A stretch of 64,000 nt of DNA from contig CAZQAG010000003.1 of assembly GCA_964591295.1 (NCBI GenBank), positions 1 through 64,000 on the forward strand, written 5' to 3'. A program made the position numbers and the translations under genes. Of the stretch, positions 51,329 through 61,882 are shown piece after piece. How positions within the stretch are numbered: position 1 is the stretch's first letter; each line of letters starts with the position of its first letter. The stretch is from VAXT01 sp964591295 (GTDB taxonomy: Bacteria > Actinomycetota > Thermoleophilia > Gaiellales > Gaiellaceae). The notes under the pieces were generated by a model. The model was not told the DNA's origin. It saw only the letters and a program-made list of their open reading frames with translations, and ran no database searches.

Positions 51329-51793
51329 TTAGCGCGGTTCGCCCGCGTGCACTTCGCCGCGCCACGCACCGGTCTCGGCGCCCAGCGTCTCGATCAGCTC
51401 CTTGAAGCGCACGAGGTCCTGCTCGACCTGCCGCGAGTCGAGGCCGATCTTCGCGCCGAGTTGTTCCTTCAACCCCTCCGGCTCGTAGGACATCTCGACC
51501 ATGACGAGCGTCTTGTCCTCGCCGAGCGGCTCGAACGTGACGAGGCCGTTCGGCCCGTTGCCGTCGACCGCACGCCAGGCGATCTTCCGGTCCGGGACCT
51601 GCTCGAGGATCTCTGCTTGCCACTCACGGCGCTCGCCACCGATCTCAGCGACCCAGCGCAGGTGCGTGTCGTCGGTCTGCTCGACAGACTCGACGCCATC
51701 CAGGAACTTCGGGAACTCTTCGAACTGCGTCCACTGGTTGTAAGCCGTGCTCACCGGCACGGTCACTTCGATCGACTCTTTGATCGTCTCCAA
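51329..51793 (-). CDS. SRPBCC-family (polyketide cyclase/START-like) protein
   Basis: A 154-residue protein of the helix-grip fold: ESIEVTVPVSTAYNQWTQFEEFPKFLDG followed by beta-strands and RFKELIETLG as the long C-terminal helix. It fits the 'SRPBCC family protein' group that binds hydrophobic ligands. TTG 51793 with AAAGGGG six bases upstream is preferred over GTG 51820. Ligand unknown. Confidence 0.85.
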   Translation of the reverse strand: METIKESIEVTVPVSTAYNQWTQFEEFPKFLDGVESVEQTDDTHLRWVAEIGGERREWQAEILEQVPDRKIAWRAVDGNGPNGLVTFEPLGEDKTLVMVEMSYEPEGLKEQLGAKIGLDSRQVEQDLVRFKELIETLGAETGAWRGEVHAGEPR

Positions 51794-51870
51794 GTTGAAC
51801 CCCTTTCTCCTCGTTTCCACTTGAGCACCTTCCCGGGAGACGGGTGCCTAAACGTCTGTGTCGAGCGCAA

Positions 51871-53073
51871 TCAGCTGGACTTGAACCGCGCAGCCTCGTC
51901 GGACCCGCCGGTGGCGTCGCCCGCGCTGTACGAGTGGGCGCCCGCGCCCGCGAGCCGGCCGCCGTCGACGATCAGGTACTCCTCGCGGATCGGCTTTCCG
52001 TCGAACCAGCATTCGAGAATCTCACGGGTCCCGGCTGCATAACGGGCCTGCGCCGAGAGGCTCGTCCCCGAGGTGTGCGGCGTCATCCCGTGGTTTCGCA
52101 TCGTCCGCCACGGATGATCCTGCGGTGCGGGCTGGGGGAACCAGACGTCGCCCGCATAGCCCGCCAGCTGCCCGCTCTCGCACGCGCGCACGACTGCATC
52201 CCGATCGCAGATCTTCCCGCGCGCCGTGTTCACGAGGTATGCGCCGCGCTTCATCCGGCCGATCAGCTCCTCGTCGAAGAGGTGTTCCGTCTCGGGGTGC
52301 AGGGGCGCGTTGATCGTGACGACGTCGCACACGGCGACGAGCTCCTCCGCCGTGTCGTGGTAGGTGACGCCGAGCTCCTCCTCGACATCGGGCGGAAGCC
52401 GGTGCTGATCCGTGTAGTGCAGGCCGACCTCGAACGGCTTGAGGCGGCGAAGCACCGCCGAGCCGATTCGCCCTGCGCCGACGGTGCCCACCTGCATGCC
52501 CTCGAGGTCGTAGGAGCGCGACACGGCGTCCGCGATGTTCCAGCCCCCGTCGAGCACGATCTGGTGCGCGGGGATGTAGTTGCGCACGAGGGCGAGGATC
52601 ATCATCACCACGTGCTCGGAGACGCTGATCGAGTTCGAGTACGTCACCTCGGCGACGGTGATGCCGCGGTCGATGGCCGCCTGTAGGTCGACGTGATCCG
52701 AGCCGATTCCCGCGGTAATCGCCAGCTTCAGATTGGGCGCCTTCGCGATCCGCTCCGCTGTCAGATACGCCGGCCAGAACGGCTGGGAGATGACGATCTC
52801 CGCATCCGGAAGCCCGCGCTCGAAAGCCGAGTCGGGCCCGTCCTTGTCAGACGTGACAGTCAGCTCGTGGCCGCGCTCCTCGAGGAACCCCCGCAGCCCG
52901 AGCTCCCCGGAGACGCTCCCGAGCAGCTCGCCGGGCGTGAAGTCGATCGCCTCGGGAGTCGGCGTCGACTGACCTCCGAAGTAGCTACCGATCTGCGGAA
53001 CGTCGTCACGCGCGTAGGACAGCGGATAACCGTCGACGGGGTCGTCGTAGAGCACGCAGAGAACGTTCGCCAC
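51871..53073 (-). CDS. fdh: NAD-dependent formate dehydrogenase
   Basis: A 400-residue D-2-hydroxyacid dehydrogenase-type formate dehydrogenase (no metal, no selenium) that oxidises formate to CO2 with NAD+. N-terminus VLCVLYDDPVDGYPLSYARDD and FTPGELLGSVSGELGL match the Pseudomonas-type enzyme. Catalytic residues are present: Pro-Phe in SQPFWPAYL, Asn in TYSNSISVSEH, Arg in NTARGK, Gln in FPQPAP and His in MTPHTSGTS. GTG 53073 matches the family N-terminus; the ATG at 53100 lies inside xdhC. Five bases after the xdhC stop, thus one operon. Confidence 0.95.
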   Translation of the reverse strand: MANVLCVLYDDPVDGYPLSYARDDVPQIGSYFGGQSTPTPEAIDFTPGELLGSVSGELGLRGFLEERGHELTVTSDKDGPDSAFERGLPDAEIVISQPFWPAYLTAERIAKAPNLKLAITAGIGSDHVDLQAAIDRGITVAEVTYSNSISVSEHVVMMILALVRNYIPAHQIVLDGGWNIADAVSRSYDLEGMQVGTVGAGRIGSAVLRRLKPFEVGLHYTDQHRLPPDVEEELGVTYHDTAEELVAVCDVVTINAPLHPETEHLFDEELIGRMKRGAYLVNTARGKICDRDAVVRACESGQLAGYAGDVWFPQPAPQDHPWRTMRNHGMTPHTSGTSLSAQARYAAGTREILECWFDGKPIREEYLIVDGGRLAGAGAHSYSAGDATGGSDEAARFKSS

Positions 53074-53077
53074 GTGC

Positions 53078-54001
53078 CTATCTTTGCTGGAGCTCGGCAT
53101 GGATGCGGCCCTTGGCGTTCTTCAGCGGCCCGCCTGGACGGCCTGTCCGGGCGGCGAGGATCTCGGCCAGGATCGAGACGGCGGTCTCGGACGGGGTCTC
53201 GGCCCCGATGTCGAGCCCGGTCGGGCCGGAGATGCGATCGATCTCGTCCTCGCCCAGGCCCTCTTCGAGGAGCAAGCCGCGGCGGCGCTCCTGGTTGCGC
53301 CGGGAGCCGAGTGCTCCGACGTAGAACGCGTCGGTGCGAAGCGCGCCTGCGAGTGCCGGGATGTCGAAGCGATCCTCGTGGGTCAGGACGACGACCGCTG
53401 TCCAGTCGTCCGGCTGCACCTGAGCGAGCGTCTCCTCCGGCCATTCCACGAGCAGCTCGTCCGCGCTCGGGATGCGCGAGGGCGTCGCAAACTTGCCGCG
53501 TGCGTCGGCGACGATCGTGTGCCAGCCGAGCAGCTTCGCAGCGGCGCAGAGCGCCTCAGCCGCGTCGACGGCGCCGAAGACGAGCAGGCGCGGCGGCGGG
53601 CCGTACTCCTCGCGGAAGCCGTTTCCGAGAGTGACCTCGATGCGCCCGCCCCGCTCGATCGCAGCCAGCACCGGCTCGATCTCTTCCCACGGCGTCTGTT
53701 CGACGAAGACGTCGATCTCCCCTCCGCAGGGGAGGCCGACCGACCACGCCTTCACGTCCGAGATCCCGTACGAGACGAGCTTCGATTCGGCGCCGGCGAG
53801 GATCTCGCGCGACTGCTCGTAGACCTCGTTCTCGACACAGCCGCCGGAGACGGACCCTGCAAGCTCGCCGCGCTCCGAGATCGCGAGCTTCGAGCCGATC
53901 GGCCGCGGCGAAGAGCCACGCGAAGCCACCAGCGTGGCAATGACGACGCGCTCGTCGCCGCGAGCCCGCCACGCGCGAAGGTCGGCCATGATCTCCCGCA
54001 T
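53078..54001 (-). CDS. XdhC/CoxI family protein
   Basis: A 307-residue protein with an N-terminal XdhC/CoxI domain (GSSPRPIGSKLAISERG, SVSGGCVENEVYEQ) and a C-terminal Rossmann domain (RLLVFGAVDAAEALCAAAKL, VVVLTHEDRFD, VGALGSRRNQERR). The family handles molybdenum cofactor sulphuration or insertion for xanthine dehydrogenase-type enzymes. No xdhAB or coxLMS genes are adjacent; the partner here is a metal-free formate dehydrogenase. In the canonical dinucleotide motif GxGxxG the protein has VFGAVDAAEA, an atypical form. Confidence 0.88.
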   Translation of the reverse strand: MREIMADLRAWRARGDERVVIATLVASRGSSPRPIGSKLAISERGELAGSVSGGCVENEVYEQSREILAGAESKLVSYGISDVKAWSVGLPCGGEIDVFVEQTPWEEIEPVLAAIERGGRIEVTLGNGFREEYGPPPRLLVFGAVDAAEALCAAAKLLGWHTIVADARGKFATPSRIPSADELLVEWPEETLAQVQPDDWTAVVVLTHEDRFDIPALAGALRTDAFYVGALGSRRNQERRRGLLLEEGLGEDEIDRISGPTGLDIGAETPSETAVSILAEILAARTGRPGGPLKNAKGRIHAELQQR

Positions 54002-54118
54002 AGCCCGAGCCTAGCGGGGCGGTTGACCAAAAACTCTTGCGAGCAGGGTTGTGAGCAAGCAGAATGAACTGAAGATCGTCGCCAGTGCCCAGAAGCCGAG
54101 CCCAGGGAGGGTCTGACC

Positions 54119-55446
54119 GTGGCTAAGAAGGCGGTGAAAGCTCCTGCGACGAAGAGCGCGCGGAATGGCGCGTCCGCAAAGGACGGCGCCGCCCCCGCAC
54201 GAGAAGTCCTCGTCGCCGACATCATCATCAAGAACGCGCCCGATCCGGTGTTCGTCTCCGACCTCGAGGGCAAGATCCTCCAGGCGAACGACGCCGTCTC
54301 GCAGCTCCTCGGCTTCCGGCAGGACGAGGTCGTCGAGCAGTCCCTCTCGCGCTTCATCAGCGCCGAGGAGACCCGCGAGTTCACGGCCGCTCTGCGCGAA
54401 GTCGTCGAGCACGGCGTAACGCGAAACGCGGTGCTCAATCCGCGCTCGGCCTCGGGCGAGGTGATCCCGACCAGCCTCAACGCCTCCGCCCTGCGCGACT
54501 CCGACGGGAAAGTGATCGGCGCCATCGGGATCCTGCGCGACATGCGTGAGCTGGACAAGGCCCGCGCATACGCCCAGCGCCTGATCGAGGACGCGCCCGA
54601 CCCGGTGTTCGTCTCCGATCTCGAGGGCAAGATCCTCCAGGTCAACGAGGCCGTCTCGCAGCTCCTCGGCTTCCGGCAGGACGAGGTCGTCGAGCAGTCG
54701 CTCTCGCGCTTCATCAGCCCGGAGGAGACCCGCGAGTTCACGGCCGCCCTGCGGGAGGTCGTCGAGCGCGGCGTGACTCGAAATGCCGTTCTGAATCCGC
54801 GAGCCGCGACGGGCGAGGTGATTCCGACCAGCCTCAACGCCTCAGCCCTCCGCGATGCCGACGGCAACGTGATCGGCGCGATCGGTGTGCTCAGGGACAT
54901 GCGCGAGTTGGACAAGGCTCGCGCGTACGCCCAGAGCCTGATCGAGAACGCGCCCGACCCGGTGTTCGTCTCCGACCTCGAGGGCAAGATCCTCCAGGTC
55001 AACGAAGCCGTCTCCCAGCTCCTCGGCTTCCGCCAGGACGAGGTCGTCGAGCAGTCGCTCTCGCGCTTCATCAGCCCGGAGGAGACCCGCGAGTTCACCG
55101 CCGCCCTGCGCGAGGTCGTCGAACGCGGCGTGACCCGAAACGCGCGGCTGAACCCGCGCACCGCCACCGGCGAGGTGATTCCGACGAGCCTCAACGCCTC
55201 CGCCCTCCGCGACGCCGACGGCAACGTGATCGGCGCGATCGGCGTGCTCAGGGACATGCGCGCGTACGAGGAGGTCGTGCGCGACCTGGAGCAGTCCAAG
55301 ACTGAGCTTCAGGAGAAGATCCTCGACCTCGAGAAGTTCGAGGAGGTCGTCGTCGGGCGCGAGCTCAAGATGATCGCGCTCGAGAAGGAGCTCGAGGGCC
55401 TCCAGCAAGAGGTCGAGAGCCTCAGGACCGAGCGCGCCGGAAATTA

Positions 55447-55447
<1 letters not shown>
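54119..55447 (+). CDS. Triple-PAS-domain signalling protein with coiled-coil tail
   Basis: A 442-residue cytoplasmic protein: a basic disordered N-terminus (residues 1-28), three nearly identical PAS domains each in a 119-residue unit (about residues 35-150, 154-269, 273-386) and a C-terminal coiled coil (EELQEKILDLEKFEEVVVG region). Each unit starts APDPVFVSDLEGKILQ and has GFRQDEVVEQSLSRFIS. There is no kinase or cyclase domain, so it is probably a sensor or scaffold that signals to the coupled kinase; its TAA overlaps the kinase ATG. GTG 54119. Ligand of the PAS domains is not apparent (no conserved haem His or flavin Cys). Confidence 0.92.
54241..55260 (+). repeat. Three tandem 357-bp DNA repeats encoding PAS domains
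   Basis: Equivalent points in the PAS units fall at 54241, 54598 and 54955, a constant period of 357 bases. Units 2 and 3 are closer to each other than to unit 1. Most differences are at third codon positions, suggesting duplication followed by selection on protein. Confidence 0.9.
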
Positions 55448-56510
<1,063 letters not shown>

Positions 56511-56514
<4 letters not shown>

Positions 56515-57989
56515 ACCAGGCGCGGATCCTGATCGTCGACGACGACGTCGCGCTGCTCGAGGCGCTCCCGCAGACACTCAAGCTGCGCATGGATGGCATC
56601 ACCATCGACACCTCCGAGACCGCGGACGACGCCCTCGAGCGCATCCGCGACATCGACTACGACGCGATCGTCAGCGATATCAAGATGCCCGGAATGGACG
56701 GGCTCGCCCTCCTGCGTGAGATCGAGCAGGCCCGTCCCGGCACGCCGACACTCCTCATCACCGGCCACGGCGAGCACGACCTCGCCGTCCAGGCGCTCCG
56801 CGGCGGCGCCTATGACTTCGTCGCCAAGCCGATCGACCGCGACTACTTCGTCGCCTCGCTGGAGCGGGCGATTCAGGTGCGCCGGCTCGACCACGAGATC
56901 GAGCGGCAGCGGCTCGCACTCGAGCGCCACGCACTCGTCCTCGAACACGTCGACGACGGAGTGTTCCTCGTCGACGAGGACGGTCTTGTCCAGCACTGGA
57001 ACCCGGCCGCTCAGGCGATCACGGGCCTCGCGGCGGAGGACGTCCTCGGCCGCCTGGCCGACGACGCGCTGCCCGGGTGGAAAGCGTTGGGGCCGACCGT
57101 GCCCGTCGCCTCGGTTCCCGGGCCGGGAACCACGGACACGAGGACGTTTCCGGTCGAGATCGACGGGCGCGAGCTGTGGCTCTCCATCTCCGGGGTCGAG
57201 TTCCCCGGCGGCGTGGTCTATGCGTTCCGCAACCTGACCGAGGAGCGCGCGCTCGAGGAGCTCAAAGGCGAATTCGTGGCCACGGTCTCGCACGAGCTCC
57301 GCACGCCGCTGGCGGCGATCTACGGATCGGCCCAGACGTTGCTCCGCCGTGACGTGGAGCTCGAGGAGTCGAGCAAGGACCGACTGCTCAAGGTGATCGC
57401 GTCGGAGTCGGAGCGCCTTACGCGGATCGCGTCCGAGATTCTCCTGGCGAACAACCTCGACTCGGGCCGATTGCTCCTGGAGCGACAAGAGATCGACGTC
57501 GTCCAGCTGGCGCGAGACGTCGTCGAGGAGATGCGCAGCCTGTTCGCCGACCGCAAAGGGATCTCCTTCGAGCTCGACGTTCCGGACTCGCCCGAGCTCT
57601 ATCACGGCGACGCCGACAAGCTGCGCCAGGTCCTGCTCAACCTCCTCGACAACGCGGTCAAGTACTCCCCGCAGGGAGGTCCCGTGGAACTGCGCGTCGA
57701 AACGCACGAGGACGCGCTCCGGCTCGCCGTGAGAGACGAGGGGCTCGGAATAGCCCCGGGCGAGCAGGCCCGAATCTTCGGCAAGTTCTACCGCGTCGAC
57801 CCGCAGCAGTCGCGCGGCGTTGGCGGGACCGGGCTCGGCCTCTACATCTCTCGCGAGCTCGTGCGCCACATGGAGGGCCGACTCACGGTCAGCTCGCGCG
57901 AGGGGGAGGGCTCGACCTTCGTCCTCGAGCTCCCTCGGATCCTCGCCCAAGCGTCGGCCCAAGCCGCTGCGGTCGCCCGCCCCGCGTAG
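56511..57989 (+). CDS. Receiver-PAS-histidine kinase hybrid
   Basis: A 492-residue protein. N-terminal receiver (Asp56 in YDAIVSDIKMPGMDG, Lys in FVAKPIDR), a linking helix, PAS domain (about 140-245, VDDGVFLVDEDGLVQHWN), HisKA with His261 in ATVSHELRTPLAAI, then an ATPase domain with NLLDNAVKYSP, DEGLGIAP and GGTGLGLYIS. Receiver-first order suggests it receives a phosphate or signal from the upstream kinase and passes it to another regulator. GTGA overlap at 56511. No DNA-binding output is in the operon. Confidence 0.94.
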
Positions 57990-58022
57990 AGGGAACCTCC
58001 GCCCTGCGGCGAAGCAGGCGCC

Positions 58023-58214
58023 ATGATGAGCTTCGGATTCCGAGGCCTGCTGTTGCTTCTGGCGGTCGTGCTGTTCGTCGTGGGCGCGCTCAGCGACAAC
58101 GAAAACAAGCTAGACCTGCTCTATTGGGGTCTGGCTGTTTTCGCGGCGTCGTTCATCGTCGACAGCCTGCCGCTCGGCAACATGATGGGCCAAAAAGACC
58201 GGGATCGCACCTAA
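58023..58214 (+). CDS. Small membrane protein
   Basis: A 63-residue protein with two hydrophobic segments, GLLLLLAVVLFVVGALSD and LLYWGLAVFAASFIVDSLPL, and a polar end. ATG 58023, 33 bases after the kinase operon. No family recognised. Possibly a minor envelope protein co-transcribed with the signalling operon. Confidence 0.6.
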   Translation: MMSFGFRGLLLLLAVVLFVVGALSDNENKLDLLYWGLAVFAASFIVDSLPLGNMMGQKDRDRT

Positions 58215-58231
58215 CCCGGGCTGATTAAGCG

Positions 58232-58420
58232 TTGACCGGTTCGGGCACACCCGAAGGGATGCCCGAACCGGTCGAAACGCCCAAACGACTCTTTCGCCGC
58301 GCGGTTCGCGGACGAGACGAGACGACTCCTGCCATCGTCCTCGGCGGCGTGACCATGCTGATCGGTGGGGCCGTCGCCGTGCTCGTCGCGGTCGTGCTGC
58401 TCGTCTACTTCTTCGTCTAG
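58232..58420 (+). CDS. Small single-helix membrane protein with hairpin over its start region
   Basis: A 62-residue (or 53-residue) protein. A basic segment RLFRRAVRGRDET is followed by one long transmembrane helix IVLGGVTMLIGGAVAVLVAV and a C-terminal aromatic tail. The start is unresolved: TTG 58232 has no ribosome binding site and the ATG at 58259 has GAAGGG directly abutting it. The inverted repeat at 58234-58273 covers both. Function unknown. Confidence 0.45.
   Translation: MTGSGTPEGMPEPVETPKRLFRRAVRGRDETTPAIVLGGVTMLIGGAVAVLVAVVLLVYFFV
58234..58273. repeat. 14-bp perfect inverted repeat near a small ORF start
   Basis: GACCGGTTCGGGCA (58234-58247) and TGCCCGAACCGGTC (58260-58273) with a 12-base loop. 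No U-tract follows on either strand, so not an ordinary terminator. The second arm contains the possible ATG (58259-58261). Confidence 0.75.
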
Positions 58421-58571
58421 TCCGACGAGCGGGAATGCCGCTCGCGCCGGCGACTGACCTCCCGGGCTCTCTTTCATGCCGCCGAGATCACCGCACGCGC
58501 GCTTCCCGCCCGCAGGCGGCAGCGGAATGTGGTGGTATGTCGTGTCCCGAAAATCTCAAGGGGGAGTAGAG

Positions 58572-60257
58572 ATGCGCAAGAACAAGCTTGCTGCGGCTCT
58601 GTTCACCGCAGCCCTAGCGACGCTGGCCCTCGCGGCCGGAGTCGCCAACGCGGCTTCGGGAGGGCCTGGGCCGCTACGGCCGACGGTCGGAACCGCGGTC
58701 GCATTCGATACAAGCCCGGCGCTCCGTGACATGCCGATGATCGCGCCCGGCGGAGGCGCGCAGACCGGGTTCATGAGGCAAGTCCCCACCGATCGCTCGT
58801 TGGTCGGTCGGGTCGCACTGGGGAAGCACCAGCCCGATGGGGCCCTGCAGAACGCAGAGGCCCCCAACGCGATGCCCGGACCACTGTTCACGTTCGAGGG
58901 CCCGAGCAACGCGGACAACCTCGGGATCTTCGGGTTCCGCGTCAACCCGCCGGATCCCGTCGGCGACGTCGGCAAGCACCACTACGTCGCCATGGTCAAC
59001 CTGACCTTCGCGATCTACACCAAGACGGGTGGGCTGCTCTACGGGCCCGCGGACACGGGGACGCTCTGGCAGGGCTTCAGCGTTCCTGACTGCACGGAGC
59101 CGAACGGCGACCCGATCGTCGTCTACGACGAGATCTCGAACCGCTGGATCCTGACCCAGTTCACGACCGACGGGCCGGAGTTCTGGAACTGCGTCGCGGT
59201 CTCGAAGACCCCCGATCCGCTCGGGCAGTACCACCGTTACGCGTTCTCGACCGGAGAGTACTTCCCGGACTACCCGAAGTACGGCGTGATGCCCGAGGGC
59301 CTGTACATCACGACCCGCGAGTTCGGCCCGGTCGACGAGTACCGGATCGGGATCTATGCGATCAACCGGCACCAGTTGGTCGCAGGGCGCCCGAACCCGA
59401 CGGTCGTCTCGTTCTACCTGGTCCTGGGGGAGGATCCGCTCTACCTCTTGGGCGACGGACTCCTGCCGGCCGACCTCGACGGGAGGAAGAAGCCGCCGCC
59501 GCACAGCCCCCAGTACTTCGCGGGGACGATGGACGACGACTATGTCTACGGAGCTCCGTTCGACGCGATCAACTGGTTCGCGGCGGACGTCAACTTCCAG
59601 CATCCGGAGAACTCGACCTTCGGGCTGACGGCGCAGCTTCCAACCGCGCCGTTCGACTCGAACTATCCGTGTGCGCCGGGTCCCCGTGACTGTCTGCCGC
59701 AGCCCGGCGTCGTGGATCCAAACCAGTACATCGACATCCTCTCGTACCGGCAGCGGCCGACCTACCGGCTCCAGTACCGGAACTTCGGGACGCACGAGTC
59801 GCTCGTCACTAACCAGTCGGTCGAGGCGCGGCCCAACGTGGCCGGGGTGCGCTGGTACGAGATCCGGAACCCGCAAAACCCGGTCATTTACCAGCAGGGC
59901 ACGTATGCGCCGACCGACGGCGTCCACCGCTGGATGGGCAGCGTTGCGACGGACAAGTACGGCAACATGGCCGCCGGATACAGCGTCGTCAACGCGACAG
60001 ACGTCTACCCGGGCATCCGCTACGCCGGACGCCTCCCGGGCGACCCGCTCGGGCAGCTCTCACAGGGCGAGGCGACGCTCCAGAACGGAAGCGGCTCGCA
60101 GCTCACGACGAACTCGCGCTGGGGCGACTACACGTCACTGAACGTCGACCCGCGCGACGACTGCACCTTCTACTACATCAACGAGTACTACGCGATCACC
60201 GAGCTGGCGGCCTGGCAGACGCGCATCGGCGCGTTCAAGTTCCCAAGCTGCCGCTGA
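58572..60257 (+). CDS. Large secreted protein of unknown function
   Basis: A 561-residue exported protein. Signal peptide KLAAALFTAALATLALAAGV with Ala-Asn-Ala end. The mature part is beta-rich and aromatic with repeated segments such as NPPDPVGDVGKHHYVAMVNL, DEISNRWILTQFTT, VSKTPDPLGQYHRYAF and, near the end, SRWGDYTSLNVDPRDDCTFY. The pattern suggests a beta-propeller-like extracellular domain, seen in some bacterial proteins of unknown function. ATG 58572 has GGGGAG seven bases upstream. A strong terminator follows. Confidence 0.8.
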   Translation: MRKNKLAAALFTAALATLALAAGVANAASGGPGPLRPTVGTAVAFDTSPALRDMPMIAPGGGAQTGFMRQVPTDRSLVGRVALGKHQPDGALQNAEAPNAMPGPLFTFEGPSNADNLGIFGFRVNPPDPVGDVGKHHYVAMVNLTFAIYTKTGGLLYGPADTGTLWQGFSVPDCTEPNGDPIVVYDEISNRWILTQFTTDGPEFWNCVAVSKTPDPLGQYHRYAFSTGEYFPDYPKYGVMPEGLYITTREFGPVDEYRIGIYAINRHQLVAGRPNPTVVSFYLVLGEDPLYLLGDGLLPADLDGRKKPPPHSPQYFAGTMDDDYVYGAPFDAINWFAADVNFQHPENSTFGLTAQLPTAPFDSNYPCAPGPRDCLPQPGVVDPNQYIDILSYRQRPTYRLQYRNFGTHESLVTNQSVEARPNVAGVRWYEIRNPQNPVIYQQGTYAPTDGVHRWMGSVATDKYGNMAAGYSVVNATDVYPGIRYAGRLPGDPLGQLSQGEATLQNGSGSQLTTNSRWGDYTSLNVDPRDDCTFYYINEYYAITELAAWQTRIGAFKFPSCR

Positions 60258-60275
60258 GCAATCCCTTCAACCATC

Positions 60276-60309
60276 CCACGGGCCCGCTTCGGCGGGCCCG
60301 TGGTGTTTC
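60276..60309 (+). terminator. Intrinsic terminator of the secreted protein gene
   Basis: CCACGGGCCCGC (60276-60287), UUCG loop, GCGGGCCCGTGG (60292-60303), then TGTTTCT. A 12-bp perfect stem with a stable tetraloop. Confidence 0.85.
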
Positions 60310-60341
60310 TGCCCGCTCGACCGGGGTATGCTCACGACTAG

Positions 60342-61298
60342 GTGAAGCGGCTCCTCGCACTCTGCGGGATCGCGGCCTCGCTCGCGGTCGCCGCCGCAGC
60401 CGACACGGATTCGCGGCTGCGCCCTCCGGCGCTCCTGACGTACTCCGTGGTCTACGGGCCAGGACATGCAGGTGGCCCCGGCGGAGGCCTGTGCTTGGCC
60501 CGGTCCGATGGATCTCGGCGCGCCCGGCTCACGCGGCGCAATGAGGACCGATCCGGTTCCTGGTCTCCGAACGGACGCTTTGTCGTCTTCGCGCGCGGGG
60601 CGAGCGGCAGTCAGGCCGTGCGGATCCTCGTCGCCGACACCCGCGGCCGTGTCGTCCGGGAGCTCAAGTCGGCGGGCGCAAACGCGGATCCCGCCTGGGC
60701 GCCCAACGGGGGACGGATCGCTTACGTGTCCCGGGATCGGGTTTCGCGCATCGTCGTCGCGACCGCCACGGCGGGACGCGTCCTCGCCGAAACAACAACC
60801 CGGGCGGGCCTCCTCGGCAGACCGGCCTGGTCGCCCGACGGGCGCCGGATCGCCTTCGCCGAAGAAGTGGATATCGACGCGGGTCGTCAGTCCGGAACGA
60901 GCCGCATCGTCGTTGTCAACGCCGACGGGAGCGGCCGACGCGTGCTCGTTGGTCAGGCCTCCGACCCGGCGTGGTCGCCGGACGGCTCGAAGCTCGCCTA
61001 CGTTGCTTACGCCTCGCGTTTCGCCGAGTCGGGAGACATCGCAGTCGCGAACGCCGACGGCAGCGGCGCCCGCACTCTTATCGCGACGCGCGAATCCGAG
61101 TCGAGGCCGGCGTGGTCACCCTCGGGGCGCCTGATCGCATTCGCCCGGGGGGATTCCGCGGCAGGTGCCATCGTCGTCGTGCCCAGCGGTGGCGGCGCAG
61201 AGCGCGTCGTCGTTCGCTCACGTTCCTACGGCGCCCTGGACCCGGCATGGCGGTCACCGGCTGTGCTGCCGAAGGCTCGACGTCCAGCCTGCTCTTAG
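60342..61298 (+). CDS. TolB-like beta-propeller (PD40 repeat) secreted protein
   Basis: A 318-residue protein with a signal peptide (LLALCGIAASLAVAAAADT) and about six PD40/WD40-like repeats, for example GSWSPNGRFVVFARG, PAWAPNGGRIAYVS, PAWSPDGRRIAFA, PAWSPDGSKLAYV and PAWSPSGRLIAFARG. Related to the TolB C-terminal propeller; likely an extracytoplasmic binding or enzymatic scaffold. GTG 60342. A final Cys lies near the C-terminus. Confidence 0.88.
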   Translation: MKRLLALCGIAASLAVAAAADTDSRLRPPALLTYSVVYGPGHAGGPGGGLCLARSDGSRRARLTRRNEDRSGSWSPNGRFVVFARGASGSQAVRILVADTRGRVVRELKSAGANADPAWAPNGGRIAYVSRDRVSRIVVATATAGRVLAETTTRAGLLGRPAWSPDGRRIAFAEEVDIDAGRQSGTSRIVVVNADGSGRRVLVGQASDPAWSPDGSKLAYVAYASRFAESGDIAVANADGSGARTLIATRESESRPAWSPSGRLIAFARGDSAAGAIVVVPSGGGAERVVVRSRSYGALDPAWRSPAVLPKARRPACS

Positions 61299-61355
61299 GC
61301 CGGCAGGCGCGGAGGATTCCGACGGCGTGCAGTTGCCGCTCGCCTAGCTCTTCAC

Positions 61356-61871
61356 CTATACCGACGAGCGCTCGAGCTCGAAGACGAGCTCAAGCCCGTC
61401 CTCGTCGTCCATTTCCTCGCCGGTATGGATGAAGCCGAGCCGGCGAATGATCGCGAGCGAAGACTCGTTTCCAGGAGAGCTGCAGGCGATGAAGTGTCGG
61501 ATTCCACGCTCCTGCGCCCGGCGGATCAGCTCGGTCGCAGCGGCCGTCGCGTAGCCACGGTGCCGGTACCCGGGCTCGATCGTGTACCCGAGCTCGACCG
61601 CGTCCGGGTTCTGCCTGGTGTTCACCCCCGGCGGTCCGTGGTAACCGGCGTGCCCGATCATGCGGCCTTCGAGGACGACCGCGAACGGGCTCCAGTCCTG
61701 GAATCGCGCGTCCTTGCGCATCTGGCCCAGCCGAAGCTCGAGGAAGCGGCGCTCGCCCGTCCGCGGGAACTCATCCGGGAGCTCGGCCCCGAGCACGGTC
61801 GCCGCTTCGTCGCGTCGGCCGTCGAGTATCGCCTCCAGGAACGCCGGCGTCATCGGGTAGAGCTCGACCAC
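61356..61871 (-). CDS. GNAT family N-acetyltransferase
   Basis: A 171-residue acetyltransferase of the RimJ/RimL-like group. Fold motifs: GRMIGHAGYHGPPG, AVELGYTIEPGYRHRGYATAAATELI with the acetyl-CoA pyrophosphate loop RHRGYA, and NESSLAIIRRLGFIHTGEE. GTG 61871 gives the natural N-terminus; upstream read-through overlaps the marR end. It lies 12 bases after marR in the same direction. Substrate unknown. Confidence 0.9.
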   Translation of the reverse strand: MVELYPMTPAFLEAILDGRRDEAATVLGAELPDEFPRTGERRFLELRLGQMRKDARFQDWSPFAVVLEGRMIGHAGYHGPPGVNTRQNPDAVELGYTIEPGYRHRGYATAAATELIRRAQERGIRHFIACSSPGNESSLAIIRRLGFIHTGEEMDDEDGLELVFELERSSV

Positions 61872-61882
61872 GAGCGGGGACG

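Noticed and set aside
54106..54121. Partial GGGTCTGACC before the triple-PAS gene, like the GTCTGAC repeats
   Set aside because: It lacks the second palindromic arm and includes the ribosome binding region of the gene, so it is probably chance.
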